Part shown: positions 24,071-37,681 of the stretch, piece after piece | How positions within the stretch are numbered: position 1 is the first letter of the stretch | Layout: each line of letters begins with the position of its first letter | NCBI RefSeq assembly: GCF_030818485.1 | Contig: NZ_JAUTAJ010000004.1 | Coordinates: 1,219,001 to 1,283,000 of the forward strand | DNA length: 64,000 nucleotides | Direction: 5' to 3' | Source: Pseudoroseomonas cervicalis | Lineage (GTDB): Bacteria; Pseudomonadota; Alphaproteobacteria; Acetobacterales; Acetobacteraceae | Position numbers and translations under genes: made by a program | Notes under the pieces: model-generated | Told to the model about the DNA's origin: nothing | The model's input: only the letters and a program-made list of their open reading frames with translations | The model's database searches: none

Positions 24071-24862
24071 TCAGGCCTCGGCCAGGGCCCGGCGCGCCAT
24101 GACATTGACCAGATGCGCGCGATACTCGGCGCTGCCATGGATGTCGCTGTTCAGGTCGTCGGGCGATTGCTTCACCCCGGCAATGGCATCGGCCGACCAG
24201 TTGGCGGCGAGCGCCGCCTCCATCTCGGTCTGGCGGAAGACGCAGGCGGCGGCGCCATTGACCGCGACGCGCACGCCCTGCGGCCCCTTGGCCACGAAGA
24301 CGCCGGTCATGGCATAGCGGCTGGCCGGGTTGCGCAGCTTGGCATAGCCCGCCTTCTCCGGAATCGGGAAGGAGACGGCGACCAGCAGCTCGCCCGGCTC
24401 CAGCGCCGTGGTGAACATGCCCAGGAAGAAATCATCGGCCGGGATGCTGCGCCGGTCGGTGATGAAGGTCGCACCCAGCGCCAGCGCGGCCGAGGGGTAG
24501 TCGGCAGCCGGGTCGTTATTGGCCAGGCTGCCGCCCAGCGTGCCGCGGTTGCGCACCTGGGTGTCGCCGATGCTGGCGGCCATCTTGGCGAGCGCCGGGA
24601 TCGAGGCCATCACCAGCGGGTTGGTCGCCACCTCGAAATGCTTGGTCATGGCGCCGATCACCAGCGCATTGCCCTCCTGCTTCACGCCGCGCAGCTCGGC
24701 GATGGCGGAGAGGTCGATCAGCGCGGTCGGGCGGTTCAGCCGGTGCTTCAGCGCCGGCAGCAGCGTCATGCCGCCGGAGATCGGCTTGGCGTCCGGATCC
24801 TCGCTCAGCAGCTTCACCGCATCCGCGATGCTGGACGGCTTGTGGTAGGCGAAATCATACAT
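24071..24862 (-). CDS. Molybdenum hydroxylase FAD-binding (medium) subunit, CoxM-like
   Basis: A 263-residue FAD subunit of the xanthine oxidase/CO dehydrogenase family. It starts MYDFAYHKPSSIADAVKLL and has the FAD motifs AKPISGGMTLLPAL and TRGTLGGSLANNDPAADYP-like NRGTLGGSLANNDPA, both standard for CoxM-type proteins. It passes electrons between the iron-sulfur subunit and an acceptor. It is the last gene of the small-large-medium operon, 11 bp after the large subunit, and is followed by a terminator, so no maturation genes (coxD/E/G type) are attached. Confidence 0.92.
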   Translation of the reverse strand: MYDFAYHKPSSIADAVKLLSEDPDAKPISGGMTLLPALKHRLNRPTALIDLSAIAELRGVKQEGNALVIGAMTKHFEVATNPLVMASIPALAKMAASIGDTQVRNRGTLGGSLANNDPAADYPSAALALGATFITDRRSIPADDFFLGMFTTALEPGELLVAVSFPIPEKAGYAKLRNPASRYAMTGVFVAKGPQGVRVAVNGAAACVFRQTEMEAALAANWSADAIAGVKQSPDDLNSDIHGSAEYRAHLVNVMARRALAEA

Positions 24863-24873
24863 CGCGCGCTTCC

Positions 24874-27279
<2,406 letters not shown>

Positions 27280-27355
27280 GGACTTCGCCTCCCAAGGCGT
27301 GTGTTCGGTGTCACGCCGGCCTTATGGCGGCCGGTCGCAGACGGGTCGCGGCGGC

Positions 27356-27859
<504 letters not shown>

Positions 27860-28059
27860 GCCGCGTCTCCCCCATGCAGACGGCGCCGCGCGACGCGGCG
27901 TCCCTGGCGGGAAGGGTCATCCAAGCGGCAGCGGCCCGTCAAGCGGGGGCATGGTGAAGAACGGGTGCGATTCGATCGCGATTGAGATTTAGTCGCAAAT
28001 GAAGTGCGACGCAAGCGGGCCGGAGAGGTTCCCCTCCCCGGCCCGCAGGATTCAGAAGC

Positions 28060-28170
28060 TCATGTTCTTTTTGAAAAAAGAACCAAAAACCTTCTTTCAG
28101 TTGGCGTCCCGCTTCGGGCCTGAGGCGGGACGCCAAACTGAAAGAAGTTCTTTTTCTTCAGAAAAAGAAG
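28060..28170. terminator. Three consecutive hairpins in an AT-rich spacer
   Basis: Hairpin A: GTTCTTTTT (28064-28072) with AAAAAGAAC (28075-28083). Hairpin B: 28090-28111 with 28123-28145, about 22 bp with one bulged base and a TTCGGGCCTGA-like loop. Hairpin C: TTCTTTTTC (28147-28155) with GAAAAAGAA (28160-28168). It fills most of the 323-bp gap between the CoxS-like start and the DppF-like stop. It likely ends transcription from both sides, and its base composition is very unlike the surroundings; no gene is seen in 27860-28182. Confidence 0.65.
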
Positions 28171-28182
28171 ACTTTCAGCTCT

Positions 28183-29246
28183 TTAAACCATCTCCGGCAG
28201 GCTGCGCGCCAGCGGGTTCTCCGCCGCAGGGCGGTCGTGCAAATGGCAGGCCGCCCACTGCCCCGGCTCCGTCTGTTGCAGCTGCGGCTCGTCGACGCGG
28301 CAGCGGTCGAAGGCATAGGGGCAGCGGGTGTGGAAACGGCAGCCCTTGGGCGGGTTGATCGGGCTCGGCACATCGCCCTTCAGCACGATGCGCTGCCGCC
28401 CCGCCCCCGGCTCCGGCACCGGCACGGCGGAGAGCAGCGCCTCGGTATAGGGGTGCTTCGGCGCGCCGAAGAGCTGCCGGCGCGGCGCGATCTCGACGAT
28501 CTTGCCGAGATACATCACCGCGACGCGATGCGTCATGTGCTCCACGATGGCCAGGTCGTGGCTGATGAACAGCAGCGCCAGGCCCAGCTCCTTCTGCAGA
28601 TCCTGCAGCAGGTTGACGATCTGCGCCTTCACCGAGACGTCGAGGGCGGAGACCGCCTCGTCGCAGATGATCAGCTCCGGCTCGCCGGCCAGCGCGCGGG
28701 CGATGCAGATGCGCTGGCGCTGGCCGCCCGAGAATTCATGCGGCCAGCGATTCACCGCATCGCGCGGCAGCCGCACCGTGTCCATCAGCTTGGCCACGCG
28801 CTCGTCGAGGTCGGCGCTGTCCTTCGCCAGGCCGAAATTGCGGATCGGCTCGGCCAGCAGATCCTTCACCCGCATGCGAGGGTTCAGGCTGGAGAACGGG
28901 TCCTGGAACACCACCCCCATGCGCCGGCGCAGCGGCCGCAGCTTGCCCTGCGAGAGATCGTCGATGCGCTGCCCGTCCAGCACCACCTGGCCGGCGGTGG
29001 GCGGGAAGAGCCGCAGCAGCGCCTTGCCGACGGTCGACTTGCCGCAGCCGGATTCGCCCACCAGCGACAGCGTCTCGCCCTTCTCGATATGGAAGGAGAC
29101 GCCGTCGACGGCATAGACATGGCCGGTGGTGCCGCCGAAGAAGCCCGCCTTGATCGGGAAGTGCTTCTTCAGGTCGTTCACCTCCAGCAGCGGGCGGCTG
29201 GAGCGGGAAGGCGCGCGATGCGCCGGATGGGTGCCCATGGTCATGC

Positions 29247-29250
<4 letters not shown>
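28183..29250 (-). CDS. Peptide/nickel-type ABC transporter ATP-binding protein, DppF-like
   Basis: A 355-residue ATPase of the Dpp/Opp importer family. Motifs: Walker [11 protein letters not shown]-loop [14 protein letters not shown], signature [15 protein letters not shown], Walker [14 protein letters not shown]-switch [11 protein letters not shown]. The C-terminal oligopeptide-ABC extension ([26 protein letters not shown]) has the four cysteines seen in DppD/DppF-type subunits, which can hold an iron-sulfur cluster. The start ATG at 29250 overlaps the upstream stop by four bases (ATGA), so translation is coupled. Last gene of the importer operon. Confidence 0.93.
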
Positions 29251-30239
<989 letters not shown>

Positions 30240-30243
30240 GGTC

Positions 30244-31170
30244 TTACACCCGCTTCGCCGCGCGCGGATCGAGCGAATCCCGCAGGCCGTCGCCCAGCAG
30301 GTTCACCGCCAGCACGGTGATGGAAAGGAACACCGCCGGGAAGAAGACGATGTAGGGCTTGACCTGCCAGAGCGCCCGGCCCTCGGCCATGATGTTGCCC
30401 CAGGACGGGATGATCGGCGGCGTGCCCGCGCCGATGAAGGACAGGATCGCCTCGGCGATCATGGCGCTGGCGCAGATATAGGTCGCCTGCACCGTCATGG
30501 GCGCCAGGGTGTTGGGCAGGATGTGGCGCCAGATGATCACCGGCGTGCGGGTGCCGGAGGCGATGGCGGCATCGACATAGGGCTGCTCACGCAGCGACAG
30601 CACCACGCCGCGCACCAGGCGGGAGACGCGCGGGATCTCGGCGATGGTGATGGCCAGGATGACATTGCCGACCGAGCCGCGGGTCAGCGCCATCAGCGCG
30701 ATGGCCAGCAGGATGGAGGGGATCGACATGATGCCGTCCATCACCCGCATGATGATGCTGTCGGCCCAGCGGACGAAGCCCGAGACCAGGCCGATGGCCA
30801 GCCCGATGATGGAGGCGAAGAAGGCGACGCCGAAGCCCACCTGCAGCGAGACGCGGGTGCCGTAGAGCACGCGGCTGTAGACGTCGCGCCCCAGCATGTC
30901 GGTGCCGAACCAGAAGCGCGCCGAGGGGTCGCGGGTGCGCATGGCGGGCGCCAGCGCCGTCGGGTCCTTGGTCCACAGGAAGGGCGCGAAGACCGCGACC
31001 GCCAGCATCAGCAGCAGCAGGAAGCCGCCGATGGCGATGGTCGGATGGCGCAGCAGATAGCCCAGCACACCCTTGCGGGTCTTCTTCTGCGCCATGATGT
31101 CCGGCATGGACGGCGCCACGGCGACGTCCTGCGGCGAGACGCCCCCCGGGGGCAGGATGGAGGTGCTCAA
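30244..31170 (-). CDS. Peptide-type ABC transporter permease, DppC-like
   Basis: A 308-residue permease: N-terminal cytoplasmic tail of about 40 residues, then six spans. [24 protein letters not shown] is the DppC/OppC signature, and [25 protein letters not shown] the EAA loop that docks the ATPases. The start is a TTG at 31170 that shares bases with the DppB stop (TTGA), with GAGGA upstream; no ATG near the N-terminus fits the family length. Subunit of the inner-membrane channel. Confidence 0.92.
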   Translation of the reverse strand: MSTSILPPGGVSPQDVAVAPSMPDIMAQKKTRKGVLGYLLRHPTIAIGGFLLLLMLAVAVFAPFLWTKDPTALAPAMRTRDPSARFWFGTDMLGRDVYSRVLYGTRVSLQVGFGVAFFASIIGLAIGLVSGFVRWADSIIMRVMDGIMSIPSILLAIALMALTRGSVGNVILAITIAEIPRVSRLVRGVVLSLREQPYVDAAIASGTRTPVIIWRHILPNTLAPMTVQATYICASAMIAEAILSFIGAGTPPIIPSWGNIMAEGRALWQVKPYIVFFPAVFLSITVLAVNLLGDGLRDSLDPRAAKRV

Positions 31171-32108
31171 TACCGGATCCTCGGGTCGAACAGGGTGTAG
31201 CTGAGGTCGATCAGAAGATTGACCAGCACGTAGACGAAGCTGAACAGCAGGATCACGCCCTGGATGACCGGGTAGTCGCGGCGCAGGATGGCATCCACCG
31301 TCAGCCGGCCGAGGCCGGGGATGGCGAAGACGCTTTCCGTCACCACCGCGCCGCCGATCAGCAGCGCGACGCCGATGCCGATGACGGTGACGATCGGCAC
31401 CGCCGCGTTCTTCAGCGCATGCACGAAGAGCAGCGTGGTCTGCCCGGCGCCCTTGGCGCGCGCCGTGCGGATGTAGTCCTGCTGCAGCACCTCGAGCATG
31501 GTCGCGCGCGTGATGCGGGCGATCAGCGCGATATAGACGCCGCCCAGCGCGATGGCCGGCAGCACCAGGTTGGACAGCCAGGGCCGCACCCCCTGGGAGA
31601 AGGGCGTGTAGCCCTGCACCGGGAACCAGTCGAGCTCGAGCGCGAAGTAATAGGCCAGCAGATAGCCCACCACGAAGACCGGCACCGAGAAGCCGAGCAC
31701 GGCGAAGGCCATGACGCAGCGGTCTATCCAGGAGCCGGCCTTCCAGGCGGCGACCACGCCCATCGGCACGGCGATGGTGACGGCCAGGATCAGGGTGACG
31801 ATCATCAGCGACAGCGTGGGCTCGATGCGCTGGGCGATCATCCGCGTCACCGGGAGATTGGTGAAGATGGAGACGCCGAGGTCGCCCTGCAGGATGCGGA
31901 AGACCCATTCGCCGAAGCGCACCAGGAAGGGCCGGTCAAGGCCCAGGCTGGCGCGGATCCGCTCCACATCGGCCGGCGTGGCCTGGTCACCCGCGATGAC
32001 CGCCGCCGGATCGCCGGGGGCGATGTAGAGCAGGCTGAAGACAAACAGGGCGACGATCGCCATCACGGGGATGGTCGCCAGGACACGTCGGACGATGTAG
32101 GCGAACAT
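31167..32108 (-). CDS. Peptide-type ABC transporter permease, DppB-like
   Basis: A 313-residue permease with six spans. [21 protein letters not shown] is the standard DppB/OppB N-terminus; [29 protein letters not shown] and [25 protein letters not shown] (EAA loop) are family hallmarks. It starts 9 bp after the adjacent binding-protein gene, so it belongs to the same operon. Confidence 0.93.
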   Translation of the reverse strand: MFAYIVRRVLATIPVMAIVALFVFSLLYIAPGDPAAVIAGDQATPADVERIRASLGLDRPFLVRFGEWVFRILQGDLGVSIFTNLPVTRMIAQRIEPTLSLMIVTLILAVTIAVPMGVVAAWKAGSWIDRCVMAFAVLGFSVPVFVVGYLLAYYFALELDWFPVQGYTPFSQGVRPWLSNLVLPAIALGGVYIALIARITRATMLEVLQQDYIRTARAKGAGQTTLLFVHALKNAAVPIVTVIGIGVALLIGGAVVTESVFAIPGLGRLTVDAILRRDYPVIQGVILLFSFVYVLVNLLIDLSYTLFDPRIRY

Positions 32109-32117
32109 GCTCTTCGA

Positions 32118-33740
32118 TCAGCTCTTGGAGACGCCCCAGAAGAACGGGATCGGCGCCTTGACGACACCGCTCACATTCCTCCGCCAGGCCTGGTAGGAGA
32201 GGAAGAAGCCGGTCGGCCCGTACAGGCCGAAATTCATCGCTTCCCGGTTCATCTTGGCGATCGCCGCTTTCTCGGCCTCCATGTTGGGTGCGGCAAACCA
32301 CTCGTCGCGATAGGCTTCGAGCTGGTCGTTCTTCGGCCAGCCGAACCAGGCGCCATCGCCATTGGCGCGGATCGCGGTGTAGGCGGCGGGGTTGAGGCAA
32401 TCCGCCCCCGCATGCCAGGTGTGGAAGATGTGCCAGCCGCCCTGGCCGGGCGGGTTCTTCATGGCGCGGCGGCTGCCGACCGTGCCCCAATCGGTGGCCA
32501 CGAAATCGACATTCATGCCGATGCGCTTCAGCAGATCGGCCGTGACATCGCCGAAGGCCTTGGTGATGGGCTGGTCCTGCGCCACCAGCAGGGTGATCGG
32601 CTCGCCCTTGTAGCCGGCCTCGGCCAGCAGCTTCCGGGCCGCGTCATAGTCGCGCGCGCCCTTCATGATCTCGCCGCCCTCCTCGGTGTAGAGCGGCGTG
32701 CCATGGGTGAAGAAGGAGGGGTTGGCCTTCCACAGCGCGTTGTCGTCGCCGACCAGCGCGCGCATGTAATCCTCCTGGCTCAGCGCCATCAGCACGGCGC
32801 GGCGGGCGCGCGGGTCGTTGAAGGGCGCGTGCAGGTGGTTCATGCGCAGGCTGCCGATATTGCCGAGCGGGTCGGCGATGTCGACATTGACGTTGCGGTT
32901 GCGCCGCAGCAGCGGCACCAGGTCGCTGATCGGGTTCTCCCACCAATCGACCTCGCCATTCTGCAGCGCAGAGGAGGCCGTGGCCGGGTCGGGCATGATC
33001 ACCCATTCGACGCGGTCGACCAGGACCCGCTTGCCGCCGGCCATCCAGTCCGCCGGCTCCTCGCGCGGCACATAGCCATCGAATTTCTGGAACACGGCGC
33101 GGGCGCCGGGCACCCATTCCTCGCGCACGAAGCGGAAGGGGCCGGAGCCGACATATTCGCTGATCTGCTGGAACGGGTCGGTCTTGGCGATGCGCTCCGG
33201 CATGACGAAGCTGCAGGGCGCGTTGTTCTTGGCCAGCGCCAGCAGCATCTTCGGATAGGGCTGCTTCAGCGACCAGCGGAAGGTGCTGTCATCCACCGCC
33301 ACCAGCTCGTTCTGGATGGCGCGGATCATCTGGCCCATCGGGTCGCGCACCGCCCAGCGCGCCAGGCTGGCCACCGCATCCTTGGCCAGGACGGGCGTGT
33401 TGTCGTGGAACCTCAGGCCGGAGCGCAGCTTGAAGGTCCAGGTCAGCCCATCGGCGGAGACCTCCTCGCTCTCCACCATCTGGCGCTTCGGCTCGAGCTT
33501 CGAATCGAGGCCGTAGAGCGTGTCCCAGACCAGCATGGCGGCGTTGCGCACGACATACTGGGTGCCCCAGACGGGGTCGAAATTGGCCAGGTTGGCCTGC
33601 GGCACGAAGCGCAGCGTGCGCGCGGCGGCGCCCTGCGCCAGGGCGGGCGCGGACAGCCCACCCACCAGGCCGCCGCCGAAGGCGCCCAGGGCGCCACCGC
33701 CTGCGGCCAGCTTCAGCAAGGACCTGCGTTCGATCGTCAT
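32118..33740 (-). CDS. Peptide-type ABC transporter substrate-binding protein 1
   Basis: A 540-residue family-5 extracellular solute-binding protein. The N-terminus ERRSLLKLAAGGGALGAFGGG is a twin-arginine-type signal peptide. Family blocks: LRFVPQANLANFDPVWGTQYVV, DGLTWTFKLRSGLRFHDNTPV, GSGPFRFV and MNHLHAPFNDPRARRAVLMAL. It is directly coupled to the dppBCDF-like genes. Two paralogues lie upstream (34188 and 35966). The group resembles binding proteins for peptides or other amphipathic small molecules; the ligand is unknown. ATG 33740 has an AG-rich ribosome-binding site. Confidence 0.92.
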   Translation of the reverse strand: MTIERRSLLKLAAGGGALGAFGGGLVGGLSAPALAQGAAARTLRFVPQANLANFDPVWGTQYVVRNAAMLVWDTLYGLDSKLEPKRQMVESEEVSADGLTWTFKLRSGLRFHDNTPVLAKDAVASLARWAVRDPMGQMIRAIQNELVAVDDSTFRWSLKQPYPKMLLALAKNNAPCSFVMPERIAKTDPFQQISEYVGSGPFRFVREEWVPGARAVFQKFDGYVPREEPADWMAGGKRVLVDRVEWVIMPDPATASSALQNGEVDWWENPISDLVPLLRRNRNVNVDIADPLGNIGSLRMNHLHAPFNDPRARRAVLMALSQEDYMRALVGDDNALWKANPSFFTHGTPLYTEEGGEIMKGARDYDAARKLLAEAGYKGEPITLLVAQDQPITKAFGDVTADLLKRIGMNVDFVATDWGTVGSRRAMKNPPGQGGWHIFHTWHAGADCLNPAAYTAIRANGDGAWFGWPKNDQLEAYRDEWFAAPNMEAEKAAIAKMNREAMNFGLYGPTGFFLSYQAWRRNVSGVVKAPIPFFWGVSKS

Positions 33741-34187
33741 ACCCTTCTCTCCCGTCCAGCGGCCGTGCCGCCTGCTCCCGTTTGCCGCGGCCCTGTCCCG
33801 CGGCGTTCCCTGTATCCCCGGCACATTGCGTGCCACTCGCCGGCCTTTGCGGCCGTGCCTGATTGAGGGAGCCGGTTTCGACGAACCGGTCCCGGCGCGG
33901 CCGGGGTGAACCCCGATGGGCCGCGCGGGGGCCCGCCCCCGGTCATTGGCGCCAGCATCGGGCGGATCGCGCTTCTGTTCAAGGAAGCGTGGCGCGGCGC
34001 CGCCGCTTTCCCGCCGCCGATCGCCCGGCACGACGCCCTGTCCCTGCCATGTCCCGCCGGCCGGCGCCTCCGGCATCGCTGCGCGATACCGCGCCCCGCG
34101 CCGGCTTTGTTGCGTCCACGAACCATGTTGCCGGCAAAGCTTCCAGCCGGGCGCTGCGGAGTTTCGCGCGGCACCCGGCCCGCCCCC
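33741..34187. other. Intergenic region between binding-protein genes 1 and 2
   Basis: 447 bp without a believable gene. It holds a palindromic hairpin (CCGGTT with AACCGG, 33872-33889) and G/C-rich inverted repeats around 33902-33945. This may contain an independent promoter for binding-protein gene 1 and the importer genes; I see no clear promoter hexamers. Confidence 0.4.
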
Positions 34188-35795
34188 TCAGGCGCGCCGC
34201 AGATTCCAGAACAGCGCGAAGCCTGGCACACGGTCCACCAGCGCCCGCTTATGCGCGGTGTTGGTGTAGTAGGCACCGATCGGCACGAAGGGCAGCTCCT
34301 GCATGGCGACGACCTGCATCTCGGCGGCGATCCGCTTCTGCTCGCCGAGATCGGCGGCCTCGAACCAGGAATCGCGCAGCGTCTCCAGCCGCTCGCTGGT
34401 GGGCCAGCCGGGCCAGCCGCCCAGCCCATTGCCGCGCAGCGGGAAATGCCCGGCCGGATCGGCGAATTCGAAGGAGGAGAAGGTGGTCAGCACGGTCGAC
34501 CAGCCGCCCTTCTCCACCGGCTCGCGCGAGGTGCGCCGCTGCACCGTGCTGCCCCAGTCGGTCAGCACCACATCGAGGTTGAAGCCCAGCCGCCGGTAGA
34601 GATCGGCGCAGACCTGGGTGATGGCGGTGGGCGCCAGGATGTCGGTCGGGCCGATCAGCCGCACCGGCTGGTTGGCGTAGCCGGCCTCCTTCAGCGCGGC
34701 CTTCGCGCGCTCGAGGCTGCGCGGCCCCTGCAGCGGCTCCAGCCCGGCGGCGGTCGCGAGCGGCGTGCCGGGGGTGAAGACACCGACATTCTCCACCCAG
34801 TCGCCGGGCTCGGGGCCGACGATGCTGGTCATGAAATCCGCCTGGCTGATCGCCGGCAGCAAGGCGCGGCGGATCGCCGGGTCGTTGAAGGGCGGGTGCA
34901 GATGGTTGAAGCGCAGCACACCGACATTCGGCAGCGGATCGATCTTGTCCACCACCAGGTTGCGGTTGCGCCGCAGCAGCGGCTGCAGCTCCGGCGGCGG
35001 CTGCTCCACCCAATCCATCTCGCCGCTCTGCAGCGCCGCGGCGGCGGTGGAGGGGTCGGTGATGATGTGCCATTCGACGCGGTCGAAATGCACCCGCTTC
35101 GGCCCCGCCGTCAGGCTCGGCGCCCCGACCGGCGTCGGGCTGTAATCCGGGTTGCGCTCCCAGGCCATGAAGCTGCCGCTGTTGTACTCGTCGGCCTTGA
35201 AGCGGAAGGGGCCGGAGCCGATCGCCTCCTTCACCTGCTGGAACGGGTCGGTGCGCGCCAGCCGCTCCGGCATGATCACCGGCGCCGGCGAGGCGGCGGA
35301 GCCCAGCGCGTGCAGCAGCCGCGGGAAGCGCCGCTTCAGCCGGAACACCAGGCGGCGGTCATCGGCGGCGGAGAGCTCGTCGACCACCGTCTCCAGCTTC
35401 TGGCCGACCGGGCTGCGCTTCATCCAGCGCGCGAGGCTCGCCACCACATCGGCGGCCCGCACCGGCTCGCCATCATGGAAGCGCAGGCCCGGGCGCAGCG
35501 TGATGGTGACGCGCCGCCCCTCCTCCTCGAACACCGCGCCCTCGGCCATCTGCGGCTGCGGCTCGAAACCCGCATCGGTGCCGTAGAGGCAGTCATAGAC
35601 CATGTAGCCATGGTTGCGGGTGACGGTCGCGGTGGTCCAGATCGGGTCCAGGCTGGTGAGGTTGGCCTGGGGCACGAATTTCAGCACCCGGCTCGCGGGG
35701 GTCTGGGCGATCGCGAAGCGTGGCAGAGCGCCAAGGCCGGCGCCGGCGAGGCCAAGCCCCGCGCCGGCGCCCGCCAGCAGGCTGCGTCGTTTCAT
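34188..35795 (-). CDS. Peptide-type ABC transporter substrate-binding protein 2
   Basis: A 535-residue family-5 binding protein and paralogue of its two neighbours. Signal peptide MKRRSLLAGAGAGLGLAGAG with twin arginines; then VLKFVPQANLTSLDPIWTTATVT, RVTITLRPGLRFHDGEPVRA, GSGPFRFKADEYN, LRFNHLHPPFNDPAIRRALL and DVVLTDWGSTVQRR. Similarity to protein 3 is the higher of the two (shared HLHPPFN-PAIRRALL and SRNHGY-like blocks). It is separated from gene 3 by a strong terminator and from gene 1 by 447 bp, so each may be expressed separately and serve the same DppBCDF-like transporter with a different ligand. Confidence 0.92.
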   Translation of the reverse strand: MKRRSLLAGAGAGLGLAGAGLGALPRFAIAQTPASRVLKFVPQANLTSLDPIWTTATVTRNHGYMVYDCLYGTDAGFEPQPQMAEGAVFEEEGRRVTITLRPGLRFHDGEPVRAADVVASLARWMKRSPVGQKLETVVDELSAADDRRLVFRLKRRFPRLLHALGSAASPAPVIMPERLARTDPFQQVKEAIGSGPFRFKADEYNSGSFMAWERNPDYSPTPVGAPSLTAGPKRVHFDRVEWHIITDPSTAAAALQSGEMDWVEQPPPELQPLLRRNRNLVVDKIDPLPNVGVLRFNHLHPPFNDPAIRRALLPAISQADFMTSIVGPEPGDWVENVGVFTPGTPLATAAGLEPLQGPRSLERAKAALKEAGYANQPVRLIGPTDILAPTAITQVCADLYRRLGFNLDVVLTDWGSTVQRRTSREPVEKGGWSTVLTTFSSFEFADPAGHFPLRGNGLGGWPGWPTSERLETLRDSWFEAADLGEQKRIAAEMQVVAMQELPFVPIGAYYTNTAHKRALVDRVPGFALFWNLRRA

Positions 35796-35906
35796 CCTTC
35801 GTCTCCCGATGCGGGGCCGGCGGATCTTTGCCTGCACGGACCCGTGAAGTCTCCGGGGGCGATGGAACCGCAGCGCGGGTGGTCCCTGCAAGCAGCTTCA
35901 CGGCAC

Positions 35907-35937
35907 AAAAAAGCGGCCGGGAGGGGCTCCCGGCCGC
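35907..35937 (-). terminator. Intrinsic terminator between binding-protein genes 3 and 2
   Basis: GCGGCCGGGAG (35913-35923) pairs perfectly with CTCCCGGCCGC (35927-35937). On the minus strand it is followed by TTTTTTG. It makes binding-protein gene 3 a separate transcription unit. Confidence 0.88.
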
Positions 35938-35965
35938 GCGCATGCCTTATTGCGGTGCAGAACGC

Positions 35966-37558
35966 TCAGCTGCGTTGCACGTTCCAGAACATCGGCAGGC
36001 CCTTCAGCACGCCGGTCAGGTTGCGGCGATAGGCCCAGGCCTGGAAATACTGGCCGAGCGGCAGGTAGGGCACGTCCTGGAAGGCCTGAAGCTGGATCTG
36101 CCTGGCCAGCTCCTGCTGCGCCGGCAAATCGGGCGCCTCGAACCAGGCATTGCGCAGCTCCTCCAGCTTCGGCGCGGTGGGCCAGCCGAACCAGGCGGCC
36201 TGGCCATGGCCGCGCAGCGCCTGCTGCACGCCGGGATTGGCCATGTCGAGCCCCGCCCAGAAGGTGAAGAACATGCTCCACCCGCCCTTGTCCGGCGCCT
36301 CCTTGCTGGCGCGGCGCTGCACCACGGTGCCCCAGTCGGTGGAGACGAATTCGACATTGACGCCGCATTTCTGCAGCATGTCATTGCCGACCTGCGCCAG
36401 CGCGTTCAGCGAGGGGAAGTCGGAAGCCGCGATCAGCACCACCTTCTCGCCCTTGTAGCCGGCGGCGGCCAGCTCGCGCTTGACCTTGTCGTAGTCGCGC
36501 TCGCTGGTCAGCACCTCCATGCCGGCATCGCTGGCCAGCGGGGTGTCGGGGGTGAAGATGCCGACCTTGTCGCGCCACAGGCTGGTGTCGGTGCCGATCA
36601 CCGCCGTCATGAAATCGGCCTGGGTGACGGCGCCGAGCAGCGCGCGGCGGATCGCCGGGTTGTTGAAGGGCGGGTGCAGGTGGTTGAAGCGGGCGATGCC
36701 CATCAGCCCCGTCGGGTCCTGGATCTCCAGGTTGACGTTGCGGTTGCGGCGCAGCAGCGCCTGCAGGTCGCCCGGCGGCTGCTCCCACCAATCCGCCTCG
36801 CCGCTCTGCAGCGCGTTCGCGGCGGTCGCCGCATCCGGCATCACATGCCATTCGATGCGGTCGAAATTCGCCCGCTTCGGGCCGGAGGTCCAGCTGACCG
36901 GCCCGTCCTCGCGCGGGACATAGTCGGCGAAGCGCTCATAGACGATGCGCGCGCCCGGCACCCGCTCATCCTGCTTGAAGCGGAACGGGCCGGAGCCGAT
37001 CATCTCGCGCACCGCGACCGCGGCGTCGGTGCGGGCGATGCGCTCGGGCATGATGAAGCAGACCGGCGAGGCCGGCTTGCCCAGCGCCTCGAACAGCAGC
37101 GGGAAGGGCTTCTTGAAGCGGAAGCGCAGGGTCTTGTCGTCCGGCGCCGAGAGCTCGTCCAGCACCGAGACCATCACCTGGCCGAGCGCGTCGCGCTTGG
37201 CCCAGCGCTGGATGGAGGCGACGCAGTCGCGCGCCCGCACCGGCTCCCCGTCATGGAACTTCATGCCGTCGCGCAGCGTCATGGTGACGAGCTTGCCGCC
37301 ATCCTCGACGACATGGCCCTGCACCATCTGCGGCTGCGGCTTGTAGTCCTGGTCGAAGCCGTAGAGCGTGTCCCACACCAGATAGCCGTGGTTGCGCGAC
37401 ACATAGGCGGTGGTGATGATCGGGTCGGCCACGGCCAGATCGGCCTGCGGGATGAATTTCAGCACGCGCTGCGCATTGCCCTGGGCGATGGCGAAACGCG
37501 GCAGCGCGCCGGCGGCGGCCAGCCCGGCCGCGGCGCCCAGCATTTGGCGTCGGAACAT
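35966..37558 (-). CDS. Peptide-type ABC transporter substrate-binding protein 3
   Basis: A 530-residue family-5 binding protein, third of the tandem set. Signal peptide MFRRQMLGAAAGLAAAGALP; then VLKFIPQADLAVADPIITTAYVS, KFHDGEPVRARDCVASI, GSGPFRFKQDERVPGA, ARFNHLHPPFNNPAIRRALL and FVSTDWGTVVQRRASK. It ends with its own terminator. ATG 37558 chosen; a longer frame upstream is a shadow of the divergent GtrA-like gene. Confidence 0.92.
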   Translation of the reverse strand: MFRRQMLGAAAGLAAAGALPRFAIAQGNAQRVLKFIPQADLAVADPIITTAYVSRNHGYLVWDTLYGFDQDYKPQPQMVQGHVVEDGGKLVTMTLRDGMKFHDGEPVRARDCVASIQRWAKRDALGQVMVSVLDELSAPDDKTLRFRFKKPFPLLFEALGKPASPVCFIMPERIARTDAAVAVREMIGSGPFRFKQDERVPGARIVYERFADYVPREDGPVSWTSGPKRANFDRIEWHVMPDAATAANALQSGEADWWEQPPGDLQALLRRNRNVNLEIQDPTGLMGIARFNHLHPPFNNPAIRRALLGAVTQADFMTAVIGTDTSLWRDKVGIFTPDTPLASDAGMEVLTSERDYDKVKRELAAAGYKGEKVVLIAASDFPSLNALAQVGNDMLQKCGVNVEFVSTDWGTVVQRRASKEAPDKGGWSMFFTFWAGLDMANPGVQQALRGHGQAAWFGWPTAPKLEELRNAWFEAPDLPAQQELARQIQLQAFQDVPYLPLGQYFQAWAYRRNLTGVLKGLPMFWNVQRS

Positions 37559-37681
37559 GATCTTGGTCTCCCCGGGAGCTTCGCCCTGTCTCAGCCGCAG
37601 AGGGAAGCCGAGGCCCCGGTGCCGCGCAAGGGGGGAAAACGGCCGCTTGGCAGGCTGCCGGCCCGCGCCTATGCCGCCGGC

